From the NCBI RefSeq assembly GCF_004320535.1, contig NZ_SIHY01000003.1:186001-250000 (forward strand): DNA of 64,000 nucleotides, written 5' to 3'. The notes under the pieces are model-generated. The model made no database searches. It saw only the letters and a program-made list of their open reading frames with translations, and was not told the origin of the DNA. Positions 53,462-61,389 of this stretch are shown in pieces. The translations under genes were made by a program, and so were the position numbers. Origin of the DNA: Arthrobacter sp. S41 (GTDB taxonomy: Bacteria; Actinomycetota; Actinomycetes; Actinomycetales; Micrococcaceae). Numbering within the stretch: the first letter of the stretch is position 1; each line of letters starts with the position of its first letter.

Positions 53462-55140
53462 GCAAGAAATACACTGGAGTAGGCGTCAGCGCCGGACGCG
53501 TCATTGGACGCGTACGTCGCATGCCTGAACCAATCCTCGCACCGGCCGACGGTGCACCACTGCCTCAGGGTGTCAGCGCTGAAGAAGAAACTCAGCGCCT
53601 GGCTGATGCCTCCAAGGCGGTTGCAACCGGGCTCAAGGAGCGCGCAACACTGGCTACCGGGGACGCTCAGGCCGTGCTGAAGGCCACCGCGTTGATGGCT
53701 AGCGACCGCTCGCTGATCAAGTCGGCGACCAAGCTGGTTGCTGGTGGAACGTGCGCCGAGTCGGCCATCTGGGAAGCTGCCGACGCGGTAGCCACCCAGC
53801 TGACCGCGCTGGGCGGCTACATGGCCGAACGTGCTGGCGACGTGTTGGACGTTCGCGCCCGCATTGTTGCCGAACTGCGCGGAGTGCCTGCCCCAGGCAT
53901 CCCGGACTCGAATGAACCATTTATCCTTGCTGCCGTGGATTTGGCACCTGCTGACACCGCGACCCTGGATCCAGCTAAGGTGCTGGCTTTGGTCACCTCC
54001 GATGGGGGACCGCAGTCACACACCGCGATTATCGCCCGCTCGCTGGGCCTGCCGGCCATTGTTGCCGCACCGGAAACCATTGAGCTGGCCGACGGTGACT
54101 ACGTCTTTGTCGACGGCATCGATGGACAGGTCATCACCGATCCGACGGAAGCCGAAGAGCACCTGGCCTCCACCTACGCTAACCGCGAGGTCCTGCCAGA
54201 TTTCTCCGGCACCGGAGAACTCGCCGATGGTTACCGTGTTCCGTTGCTCTCCAACGTGGGTAGCGGCGGCGACGCACAGCTAGCTGCGAGCGCAGGTGCC
54301 GAAGGTGTTGGCCTGTTGCGCACCGAGTTCTGCTTCTTGGGCAAGGAAAAAGAGCCTACCCATGAAGAGCAGGTTTCTGCCTATGGTGCAGTCTTTGCTG
54401 CCTTTCCACACAAGAAGGTAGTGGTTCGCACCCTGGATGCAGGAGCGGATAAGCCATTGCCATTCTTGACCGATTCCAGTGAGCCAAACCCGGCACTGGG
54501 TGTGCGCGGCTACCGCACCGACTTGACCAGCCCAGGTGTGCTCGAGCGTCAGCTGAAGGCTATTGCCCAAGCTGCCAGCGAGCATGAGGCTGATGTTTGG
54601 GTGATGGCTCCGATGATCTCCACTCCAGCTGAAGCGCAAGACTTCGCCACCATGGCGAAGGCCACTGGCTTGGCCATCGCCGGCACCATGATTGAGGTCC
54701 CCTCAGCTGCAGTGCTGGCGGGCCAGATCCTGCAGCGTTGTGACTTTGTTTCCATTGGCACCAATGACCTGACTCAGTACACCATGGCTGCAGACCGTCA
54801 GCTAGGCACCCTTGCGGATCTGAACGATCCTTGGCAGCCAGCAGTGCTGCATATGGTTGCTGCAACTACCGCAGGTGCACACAGCGCCGGTGACAAGTCA
54901 GTGGGCGTGTGTGGTGAAGCTGCTGCGGATCCTGCCTTGGCGGTAGTACTGGTTGGTTTGGGTGTCACCACCCTGTCCATGAACAAGCGCGCTTTGGCTC
55001 CAGTTTCGGCCGTATTGCGTACCGTGGACTTTGCCAAGGCGCAGCGCCTGGCCAAGTTGGCTCTGGATGCACCGTCTGCCGAGTTGGCTCGTAGCGCAGT
55101 ACGCGCCGAGCTGAGCGAACTGGACCGCTTCGGCCTGTAG
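53458..55140 (+). CDS. ptsI: PTS enzyme I
   Basis: Phosphoenolpyruvate-protein phosphotransferase (560 aa). Phospho-His188 lies in DGGPQSHTAIIARSLGLP; the PEP-binding barrel has GVGLLRTEFCFL, VVRTLDAGADKPLPFL, SIGTNDLTQYTMAADR and GVCGEAAADP. It transfers phosphate from PEP to HPr. Being in the fructose operon suggests general PTS proteins here serve mostly this sugar. Confidence 0.96.
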   Translation: MSKKYTGVGVSAGRVIGRVRRMPEPILAPADGAPLPQGVSAEEETQRLADASKAVATGLKERATLATGDAQAVLKATALMASDRSLIKSATKLVAGGTCAESAIWEAADAVATQLTALGGYMAERAGDVLDVRARIVAELRGVPAPGIPDSNEPFILAAVDLAPADTATLDPAKVLALVTSDGGPQSHTAIIARSLGLPAIVAAPETIELADGDYVFVDGIDGQVITDPTEAEEHLASTYANREVLPDFSGTGELADGYRVPLLSNVGSGGDAQLAASAGAEGVGLLRTEFCFLGKEKEPTHEEQVSAYGAVFAAFPHKKVVVRTLDAGADKPLPFLTDSSEPNPALGVRGYRTDLTSPGVLERQLKAIAQAASEHEADVWVMAPMISTPAEAQDFATMAKATGLAIAGTMIEVPSAAVLAGQILQRCDFVSIGTNDLTQYTMAADRQLGTLADLNDPWQPAVLHMVAATTAGAHSAGDKSVGVCGEAAADPALAVVLVGLGVTTLSMNKRALAPVSAVLRTVDFAKAQRLAKLALDAPSAELARSAVRAELSELDRFGL

Positions 55141-55192
55141 GCCACTAGAATTTATCCTAAACAACCTTTCAACTGATCCTGAAGGAGCCATC

Positions 55193-55471
55193 ATGGCAGA
55201 ACGTACCGCAATCATCGGCAGCCGCGTCGGCCTGCACGCACGCCCAGCAGCTATTTTTGCTGAAGCTGCAGCAGAACTTCCAGTAGAGGTCACCATCGCT
55301 CTGGAAGGCGAACCAGCAGATGAGGCAATGGACGCTTCAAGCATCCTTTCGCTGATGGGCCTTGGTGCCGAGCACGGAACCAGCGTTGTGCTGCGTGCCG
55401 AAGGCGAAGGCGCAGAAGCTGCTCTTGATCAGCTGGTCACCATCTTGGAGACCGACCACGACGCTGAGTAA
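55193..55471 (+). CDS. ptsH: HPr phosphocarrier protein
   Basis: A 92-residue HPr with phospho-His15 in VGLHARPA. The site equivalent to the regulatory Ser46 is Ser50 (ASSILSLMGLG), but HPr kinase is typically missing in this phylum, so regulation there is uncertain. GAAGGAG is seven bases before the ATG. It is last of the fructose operon, closed by a strong terminator. Confidence 0.95.
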   Translation: MAERTAIIGSRVGLHARPAAIFAEAAAELPVEVTIALEGEPADEAMDASSILSLMGLGAEHGTSVVLRAEGEGAEAALDQLVTILETDHDAE

Positions 55472-55488
55472 TTTCAGCTGAATAGATC

Positions 55489-55521
55489 CGGGGAACAGGC
55501 CATGGCCTGTTCCCCGTTTTT
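55489..55521 (+). terminator. Terminator of the fruR-ptsH operon
   Basis: CGGGGAACAGGCC and its exact complement around AT, directly followed by TTTTT: a textbook intrinsic terminator. Confidence 0.93.
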
Positions 55522-55596
55522 ATGCCCAAAATACCGATTGACAAAATTCAATCACTTAGCGGATGATGAGACTTACGCACTAACGCAGGAGTACCA

Positions 55597-56901
55597 ATGA
55601 GCGCGCTCAAAACCTCCGCACTGCGCCTCATCAAGCCCTTCGCCATCCGCGACTATGCCTTGCTGGCCAGCGCCCTTGTTTTATCTACCTTTGCCGCTGG
55701 CATGTGGACCGTGGCCATGGTCTATCAGGTGCGCCGCTTAGACGGCGGGCCGGTGGAACTGTCCATGGTCGCCACTGTCAACGCCGTAGGTCTGCTGTGC
55801 TTTGTCCTCTTTGGCGGCATCATGGCGGACCGGCATTCCTGCCGGCGCATTGTTGTGCTGGTGGAGAGCTTTTCCTTCGTATTGATGACCCTCACCGCGG
55901 TGCTCGCCATCAGCGGTGCGTTGGAATTGTGGCACCTGATGCTGGCGGGCTTTTTTGTGGGTGCCGGTTCAGCATTTTTCTACCCGGCCTACTCCGCGTT
56001 GTTGCCCAAGATGTTGCCAGCAGACCAGCTCCTGGCTGCCAACGGCCTCGAAGGAACCATCCGCCCCGTGGTGCATACCGCTCTGGGCCCAATGACCGCC
56101 GGTTTCATGGTGGCCGCTTTGTCGCCAGCTCACGCCATCATCGGTGTCGCGCTGGTGCATTTGCTCGCTTTGATGATGCTGCGCAGGATTCCGAAAAAGG
56201 ACGCCTACAACGCGATAGCACTGGAAGCAGGCCAGGCGAAGCCTGGGATCATCCGCCAACTGCGTGAGGGCGTTGGCTATACGGTACGCACCCGCTGGCT
56301 GCTATGGACCTTGCTGTTTTCGGTGATCTCCGTATTCACCTTTATCGGCCCCTTCGAAGTGCTGTTGCCGTTTATCGTCAGTGATCACCTGCATGGCGAT
56401 GCAAAACTCTTTAGTTTTGCGCTCGCCTTCTTCGGCGTCGGCTCCGCGGTAGGTTCACTACTGATTGCCTCGGCAAAATTCCCGCGTCGCTACTTGAGCC
56501 TCATGACTGCTTGCTGGTGCCTTGGTACTTTGCCTTTAGCTCTGGTGGGCTATGTTGAACAAGCTTGGATGCTCTGTGCCATCCTGCTGGCATTCGGCAT
56601 CACCGATGCCGTGGGCATGGTCATTTGGGGAACATTGCTACAACGCAGGGTGCCCAGTCACTTGTTGGGACGAATCTCCAGTCTGGACTTTTTCGTTTCA
56701 CTTGCCTTGATGCCGCTATCCATGGCGGTCGCGGGGCCGCTGACCCACGTTCTGAGCCTGCAGTCGATCTTCATCATTGCCGGCCTTGCGTCACCAGTAT
56801 TTGGCGCCATCGCGTGGTGGGCCGGAAAATTTGCTCGCGACGAAGTGGAGCATCCACTGATTGATGAGCCAGCGTCGGTGGCCGAAGGTGAGCTCCGGTA
56901 G
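55597..56901 (+). CDS. MFS transporter (EntS/multidrug-like)
   Basis: A 434-residue, 12-helix major facilitator: MVYQVRRLDGGPVELSMVAT, FGGIMADRHSCRRIVVLVE in the loop after helix 2, and VIWGTLLQRRVPSHLLGRIS in the second half. The general layout is that of MFS_3/EntS-type exporters. GCAGGAG precedes the ATG. The cargo is unknown. Confidence 0.87.
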   Translation: MSALKTSALRLIKPFAIRDYALLASALVLSTFAAGMWTVAMVYQVRRLDGGPVELSMVATVNAVGLLCFVLFGGIMADRHSCRRIVVLVESFSFVLMTLTAVLAISGALELWHLMLAGFFVGAGSAFFYPAYSALLPKMLPADQLLAANGLEGTIRPVVHTALGPMTAGFMVAALSPAHAIIGVALVHLLALMMLRRIPKKDAYNAIALEAGQAKPGIIRQLREGVGYTVRTRWLLWTLLFSVISVFTFIGPFEVLLPFIVSDHLHGDAKLFSFALAFFGVGSAVGSLLIASAKFPRRYLSLMTACWCLGTLPLALVGYVEQAWMLCAILLAFGITDAVGMVIWGTLLQRRVPSHLLGRISSLDFFVSLALMPLSMAVAGPLTHVLSLQSIFIIAGLASPVFGAIAWWAGKFARDEVEHPLIDEPASVAEGELR

Positions 56902-56917
56902 TTTCCGTATTTCACCC

Positions 56918-56943
56918 TGGGCACGGCCGTACGGCCGTGCCCA
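56918..56943 (+). terminator. Palindromic terminator after the MFS gene
   Basis: A 26-base perfect palindrome centred in CCGTACGG (arms TGGGCACGGCCGT), 17 bases after the stop. No loop or T-run is obvious, so its strength as a terminator is uncertain. Confidence 0.55.
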
Positions 56944-57028
56944 ACGTTTGCTAAAAAGCAGCGAAATTTTCGACTCATTCACTGTGGCGTTCTGCACCAA
57001 ACCAGTGCTCAGCTACAAAACTAGAAGG

Positions 57029-57784
57029 ATGCGCCGACGATTTTTTGTCTTGCCTCTGCGGTATCTCACGCTACTGGCTTTGGTGTGCTCAGTTTCTGCC
57101 TGCACTTCTCCGCCCGATGCCCCGGCACCACCGCAGGCTTCAGAGCAATACCAACGTCAGCCAGTCGATTGCGCGGTGGATAAATGCGTGGCACTAACTT
57201 TTGATGATGGTCCGGGACGGTCCACCAATAGCCTGCTTGATGAATTGGATAAATCTGATACTCCAGCCACGTTTTTCTTGATCGGTAGGCAAGTTCAGAA
57301 GTATCCAAAGACAGTACAACGTATGGCCAACGCGGGGCATCAGCTGGGCAACCACACATGGGACCATTCAGATCTCACCACGCTGAGCGATAAACAAATC
57401 AAGCAAAAAGTTGCTTGGACCAGCACAGCTATCGAGAAGATAACCGGAGACAAACCGTCAGTCTTCAGACCACCGATGGGACGCCACAATCCTGCCATTG
57501 ACAAGTTGATCCCGCTGCCGCTGGTGCTGTGGGATATCAATACTCGTGACGGTCGACATCATGATCCACAACAGACAATGAGCATCGCCATGGATAATGT
57601 CCAGCCCGGATCAATCATCCTCATGCATGACGTGCACGCCACTACCGTGAAAGCCGTTCCAGAATTGATCTCAAGGCTAAAGGCTCAGGGCTATACCCCG
57701 GTTACCGTAGATCAGTTGTTGGACGGCAAACTGCAAAACTCTGTTGCCTATTCCTTTGCACCTCATGCTGGGGTGCAACGCTAA
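57029..57784 (+). CDS. Polysaccharide deacetylase (NodB) lipoprotein
   Basis: A 251-residue exported deacetylase. Signal peptide RRRFFVLPLRYLTLLALV ends in lipobox SVSAC. NodB motifs: LTFDDGPGRSTN (metal Asp pair), GNHTWDHSDL (metal His pair), FRPPMGRHNP, LWDINTRDGRHHDP and ILMHDVHATTVKAVPEL. It should remove acetyl groups from peptidoglycan or another wall glycan. The start is uncertain: AGAAGG directly abuts the ATG at 57029; the frame extends upstream into the MFS gene but without a signal-peptide-like start. Confidence 0.88.
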   Translation: MRRRFFVLPLRYLTLLALVCSVSACTSPPDAPAPPQASEQYQRQPVDCAVDKCVALTFDDGPGRSTNSLLDELDKSDTPATFFLIGRQVQKYPKTVQRMANAGHQLGNHTWDHSDLTTLSDKQIKQKVAWTSTAIEKITGDKPSVFRPPMGRHNPAIDKLIPLPLVLWDINTRDGRHHDPQQTMSIAMDNVQPGSIILMHDVHATTVKAVPELISRLKAQGYTPVTVDQLLDGKLQNSVAYSFAPHAGVQR

Positions 57785-57807
57785 CAGCTCTACTTAAAGC
57801 CAAAGGC

Positions 57808-58239
57808 CTACGGAGCTTGCTCGGCGTAGAGGCGCAATTGATCCAACTTGTCCCCCTCGCTTTCGCGAACGTTCGTGGCAAGTTCTTCACATTGTTCAAC
57901 GCTTAGATCAGGATTAATGATTGCCACCTGCAACACCACTTCGGTGTACCCTGCGTCGTCCTTCAAGTCGTACCGATAGGACAGTCCATCTGGGTTTTCT
58001 GAAGTATGCAGAATCAGCAATCGGTTTTCGATGAGTTCATGGACGTGATAAACCCGTTCATGGCCGGCGACCCGATAGACCAGGCTGGTGCCAACCTTTA
58101 GTTCTGGATCATCGGAATGCATGGAACCAATTCCATGGATCCACAAGGGAGCAGCTGCCCAATCGGTCAGCAATTCCCAGACTCGGTGCACCGGAAGATG
58201 AATGAGAACGGTGCTCTCAAAAACACTGAACTGGCTCAT
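57808..58239 (-). CDS. SRPBCC (START-like) family protein
   Basis: A 143-residue helix-grip protein: TVLIHLPVHRVWELLTDWAA, WIHGIGSMHSDDPEL, GYTEVVLQVAIINPDLS. This fold binds hydrophobic ligands or acts in polyketide cyclisation and lipid transfer; subtype unknown. It converges with the deacetylase gene. Confidence 0.82.
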   Translation of the reverse strand: MSQFSVFESTVLIHLPVHRVWELLTDWAAAPLWIHGIGSMHSDDPELKVGTSLVYRVAGHERVYHVHELIENRLLILHTSENPDGLSYRYDLKDDAGYTEVVLQVAIINPDLSVEQCEELATNVRESEGDKLDQLRLYAEQAP

Positions 58240-58312
58240 ACACGCATCGTTGCACTCTCGGCGCTCTTTGGGAATAGCAATCAGGGCTTTGGATATGACA
58301 AAGCCGGCATCA

Positions 58313-58345
58313 TGCAGATTCTGCGTGATGCCGGCGTACGTAATT
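58313..58345 (-). terminator. Terminator of the acidic hypothetical gene
   Basis: GCCGGCATCA(T)GCAG and the matching CTGC(G)TGATGCCGGC form a long stem with a three-base loop, just beyond the stop at 58354. T's follow on the minus strand. Confidence 0.75.
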
Positions 58346-58353
58346 ACTGGTGT

Positions 58354-58722
58354 TTACCAGTCTTCGTCAACGTCTGCCTCGGAAATACCCAACTCCGGTT
58401 CCTGCTCAAGGTCGAAGTGATACCAGGCTTCGGTAAAGTCAGACATCGCATCCAGCGCGTCCTGCGCATCATCGTCCAAAACCTCAAGGGCTTCGGGGCT
58501 GTTGAGCACTGCGCTCACCGCCGTGAACGGATGATGTTCAAAGTAGTCTGTTGGGTTGGAGCTTTCGTTAAACGTCAGATTCTCACTGCGTGCGAATAGG
58601 TCCACGTACTGAGCCACTGCCTCGGGCAGACGGCTCAGATTGATGCCGGTCAAGGACTCATTGTAGATTTCAGCAGTTGCATCAGCCCACTGCTCAATGA
58701 GCTCTTCGCTCATCATCGCCAT
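58354..58722 (-). CDS. Acidic hypothetical protein
   Basis: A 122-residue protein with high Glu/Asp content, not recognised. The start at 58722 has GAGGTGG upstream; the frame extends 17 codons further but a ribosome site is lacking. It is mostly helical by composition (EELIEQWADATAEIYNESL, ALEVLDDDAQDALDAMSDFT) and ends acidic (ISEADVDEDW). No signal peptide or membrane segment. The neighbours give no hint. Confidence 0.65.
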   Translation of the reverse strand: MAMMSEELIEQWADATAEIYNESLTGINLSRLPEAVAQYVDLFARSENLTFNESSNPTDYFEHHPFTAVSAVLNSPEALEVLDDDAQDALDAMSDFTEAWYHFDLEQEPELGISEADVDEDW

Positions 58723-58774
58723 CTGTTTATCCACCTCGTGGTCGGGGGTTTGCTTCACGTAGTTCGGTAGCAAT

Positions 58775-58888
58775 TCATCTTATTTCTTCAAGGCGAGCAT
58801 GCCAAGACAGAAAGCACAGATGGATTGTGATATTTGCAATTGAGCAAAGCGCCGCGGCGAAAGCAATGAATCCGAGCACCAAATGCAA
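58775..58888 (-). CDS. Possible small membrane peptide or remnant
   Basis: A reading frame of 37 codons from a TTG at 58888 (GTG at 58879 is an alternative) encodes one strongly hydrophobic segment: LVLGFIAFAAALCSIANIT, then LCFLSWHARLEEIR. GGGAGGG lies about 20 bases upstream of the TTG on the minus strand. It could be a short membrane peptide or the decayed end of a larger gene. Very uncertain. Confidence 0.2.
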   Translation of the reverse strand: MHLVLGFIAFAAALCSIANITIHLCFLSWHARLEEIR

Positions 58889-58979
58889 TCCGATGAAATA
58901 CAACCCTCCCAAGATTCGGGCGGGACAGGGCGAAGCCCTCAAATTTAACTGAGGTGCTCACCAGCCACCGCGCGAGCCA

Positions 58980-59264
58980 TCAAGGTCTTACTGCATCCCA
59001 ATCAAAGTCAGGTTGTTCGGTGCGCTGCGGCTTTTCTGGCTCTGATGCTGGGGCCACTGTGGGGGCAACGTTGCCAAGTAGCGCCGCACTAACCTGGCCG
59101 AGCAATTGCAAAGCTGCCGTATCGCCGGGATCTATTGGACCACGATATCGATACGCGTCAGGGTTTCAACGGCGCATGAGGCTATCAATCAGAGGATCAT
59201 TCAGGTCTCTATGTTCCGCTATTGCAAGTTCTTGCTGGCAAACTTCATCTAATTACTGTGCCAC
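58980..59264 (-). pseudogene. Small protein gene with two internal stop codons
   Basis: On the minus strand one frame from GTG at 59264 to TGA at 58980 (94 codons) reads as continuous protein except for TAA at codon 4 and TGA at codon 33 (59166-59168). Around the TGA the sequence is LNDPLIDSLMRR, stop, NPDAYRYRGPIDPGDTAALQ; the end is RTEQPDFDWDAVRP. The coding character on both sides of each stop suggests a recently decayed gene. I do not recognise the family. No strong ribosome site is left. Confidence 0.65.
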
Positions 59265-59272
59265 TTAAGGCA

Positions 59273-59306
59273 TCCAGCGGGTACCGCATAAACGGTACCC
59301 GCTGGA
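59273..59306 (-). terminator. Terminator of the ThDP-enzyme gene
   Basis: TCCAGCGGGTACCG pairs exactly with CGGTACCCGCTGGA around a six-base loop. It separates the ThDP-enzyme gene from the pseudogene on the minus strand. Confidence 0.78.
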
Positions 59307-59374
59307 ATTATCTGTGTGCTTTGAGCTTCGCTGCGGAACCAGTTCGACTCGGCCCGACCATAGTACTGTCTTGC

Positions 59375-61030
59375 TTAGTACGCCTTGACACCTTGTTCTA
59401 CGATCAGGTGGATCAGCGCAAAGGTCTTGTCCTCGTCGATAGCCTTCACAGCCGCTTCCACTGCTGCTGGGACTTCAGAGTCCTGCTCAACCCGGACTCC
59501 GAAACCGCCAAAAGACTGCGCCATCAAAGCGAAATCAGGATTTTTCAGCTGCGTGCCCGAAACACGGTCCGGGTACTGGTGTTCCTGGTGGGTACGGATG
59601 GTTCCGTACTGCTGGTTGTCCATGATGATCACCAACGGAGTTGCCCCGTACTGCGTGGCGGTGGCCAGCTCTTGTCCGTTCATGAGGAACTCACCGTCAC
59701 CGGCAACCGTAACTACGCGGCGCCCCGGGTAGTTCAGCGATGCTGCCACAGCCGATGGAATCGAGTAACCCATGGAACCGTTTCGAGCTGAGAGCATCGA
59801 GGCATACCCATTGGTCGGGAAGTAACGGTGCGCCCAGTTGGTGTGCTCACCGGCACCAAAGGTGACCATGGCATCCGAAGGAAGTCCGGAGACTAGGTTG
59901 GACATCAGCGTCGCCATTTTTGCTGGTCCATCAGCTGGGACAGCCGATGGCAGTTCAGCAAACTTTTCCTGCTCACTTCGCATCCGCGCAGTCCACTCTT
60001 TCCATGAATCTTTGACCGGCAGATCCATCAGCAACAAGTCGCGGACAAATACATCAGGCTTAGCCACGATCTGATGCGAAACGGGGCCGGAGCGCCCACG
60101 TAGCGATGGGTCGATGGTGACGAGGAAGTTTTTCTTTTCCCAATTTTGGCGGATGTTAAACCCGTCGGTGATCACGTCCCCCGGAACGGTGCCCACGAAG
60201 ATCAAAAGATCGGTTTCTTCTAGTAGGTTGTAGGTCGGCTTAGGACGTCCGTAACCAATGGGCCCGACATAGGAAGGTGAGTTGAATGGTACGGTACCTT
60301 CACAACGCCATTCGGCTGCAGCGGGCAGGTCATGCTCTTCTAGCCATCGAGTGAAATCGGCAGCGCCCTTCGCCGACCAATCGTTGCCACCAAAAATAAA
60401 CAGTGGCTTGTCTGCTTCTTGCAGTGCGGTATTCAGCGCTTTCCAGTCCGTCACTGTCATGCCGCCAGTGGCCACAGGGATTACTGGGTGTAGCTCAGCC
60501 GAAATTTCATTGCGGATCACGTCTTCTGGAAGGCCAACAACCACGGGGCCTGGACGTCCAGACATGGCCGCAAACATCGCTTCTGCGACCACTTCGCTGG
60601 CGCGTTCTGCGTGATCCAAAATCATTACACGCTTGGCACCGGTGCCAAACCAGGCTTTCGGATCAAATTCTTGGAAGGCTTCCTTTTCGCGGTGTTCAAA
60701 AGGAATCAGCCCGACAAAGAGAACCAGTGGGGTGGAATCCTGCCAAGCGGTGTGCAAACCAACGTGCGCGTTAGCCGCACCGGGCCCGCGGGTCACCATA
60801 GCGATGCCGGGGCGCTGATGCATTTTTCCTTCGGCTTCCGCCATGTACGTGGCTCCGCCTTCGTGGCGACATACGACAGTCTCAATGGGTGAGTTGTGCA
60901 GGCCATCAAGGACGTCCAAGTAGCTTTCGCCCGGGACTACGTAGGCTCGTTCAACGCCGTGCGCGGCAAGTGTATCGACAATGACATGTCCGGCTGACTT
61001 CTTTGTCAGACCTTGAGCATTTTCACTCAT
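59375..61030 (-). CDS. Thiamine-diphosphate enzyme, acetolactate-synthase-like
   Basis: A 551-residue ThDP enzyme. Catalytic Glu in VVCRHEGGATYMAEAEGK; the cofactor motif runs from VVTVAGDGEFLMNGQELATA to IIMDNQQYGTIRTHQEHQYP. It resembles IlvB-like proteins of the acetolactate synthase, oxalyl-CoA decarboxylase and sulfoacetaldehyde-type superfamily, but no small subunit (ilvN) or ilvC follows, so a biosynthetic role in valine synthesis is unlikely. Divergent from a sodium:solute symporter, which may feed its substrate. Ribosome site is weak. Confidence 0.85.
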   Translation of the reverse strand: MSENAQGLTKKSAGHVIVDTLAAHGVERAYVVPGESYLDVLDGLHNSPIETVVCRHEGGATYMAEAEGKMHQRPGIAMVTRGPGAANAHVGLHTAWQDSTPLVLFVGLIPFEHREKEAFQEFDPKAWFGTGAKRVMILDHAERASEVVAEAMFAAMSGRPGPVVVGLPEDVIRNEISAELHPVIPVATGGMTVTDWKALNTALQEADKPLFIFGGNDWSAKGAADFTRWLEEHDLPAAAEWRCEGTVPFNSPSYVGPIGYGRPKPTYNLLEETDLLIFVGTVPGDVITDGFNIRQNWEKKNFLVTIDPSLRGRSGPVSHQIVAKPDVFVRDLLLMDLPVKDSWKEWTARMRSEQEKFAELPSAVPADGPAKMATLMSNLVSGLPSDAMVTFGAGEHTNWAHRYFPTNGYASMLSARNGSMGYSIPSAVAASLNYPGRRVVTVAGDGEFLMNGQELATATQYGATPLVIIMDNQQYGTIRTHQEHQYPDRVSGTQLKNPDFALMAQSFGGFGVRVEQDSEVPAAVEAAVKAIDEDKTFALIHLIVEQGVKAY

Positions 61031-61389
61031 CTTTAGGCGTCTTTCTGGTTGCGAGAAATCTTCTGACGCAACGAAAAAGATGGCGTTAAAGCCGGTGAAG
61101 CAACGTTGCGTCGTCGAGAAACAGTACTAAAGAACCAGCAACTGTGCACCGTGAATGCGCAATACTACGCGAGTATGACACGATGCTTGCCTTCATGCAT
61201 ATTTCTGTACAAATTGTCTATAATTTTTCGTCAACAGAGACAGTAAGGTTAATCACACCCCCAAGCGGTCCAGTTCACAGACATAAAGCCGTTTAGCGTT
61301 GACTGGTCGCAGGTCACACAAGTAGCCTATTGAGCAATAAATGTTTACTTCCAGTAAGCATTCTTCACTCACTCGCATCGGGGTAGTCC
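61031..61389. other. 359-base divergent gap between ThDP enzyme and symporter
   Basis: No gene seen. Noted: GACGCAACG (61065) and CGTTGCGTC (61104) as inverted arms close to the ThDP-enzyme start, a GCAACGTTGC palindrome (61100-61109), TATAAT at 61219 on the plus strand without a good -35, and an inverted repeat at 61345-61357. Confidence 0.5.
61345..61357. promoter_or_regulatory. Inverted repeat upstream of the symporter
   Basis: TTACT and AGTAA flank TCC, 33 bases before the symporter start. Candidate operator for the divergent pair; weak evidence. Confidence 0.25.

Noticed and set aside
59222-59791. 189-codon plus-strand ORF
   Set aside because: Antisense to the C-terminal part of the ThDP enzyme and to the pseudogene.
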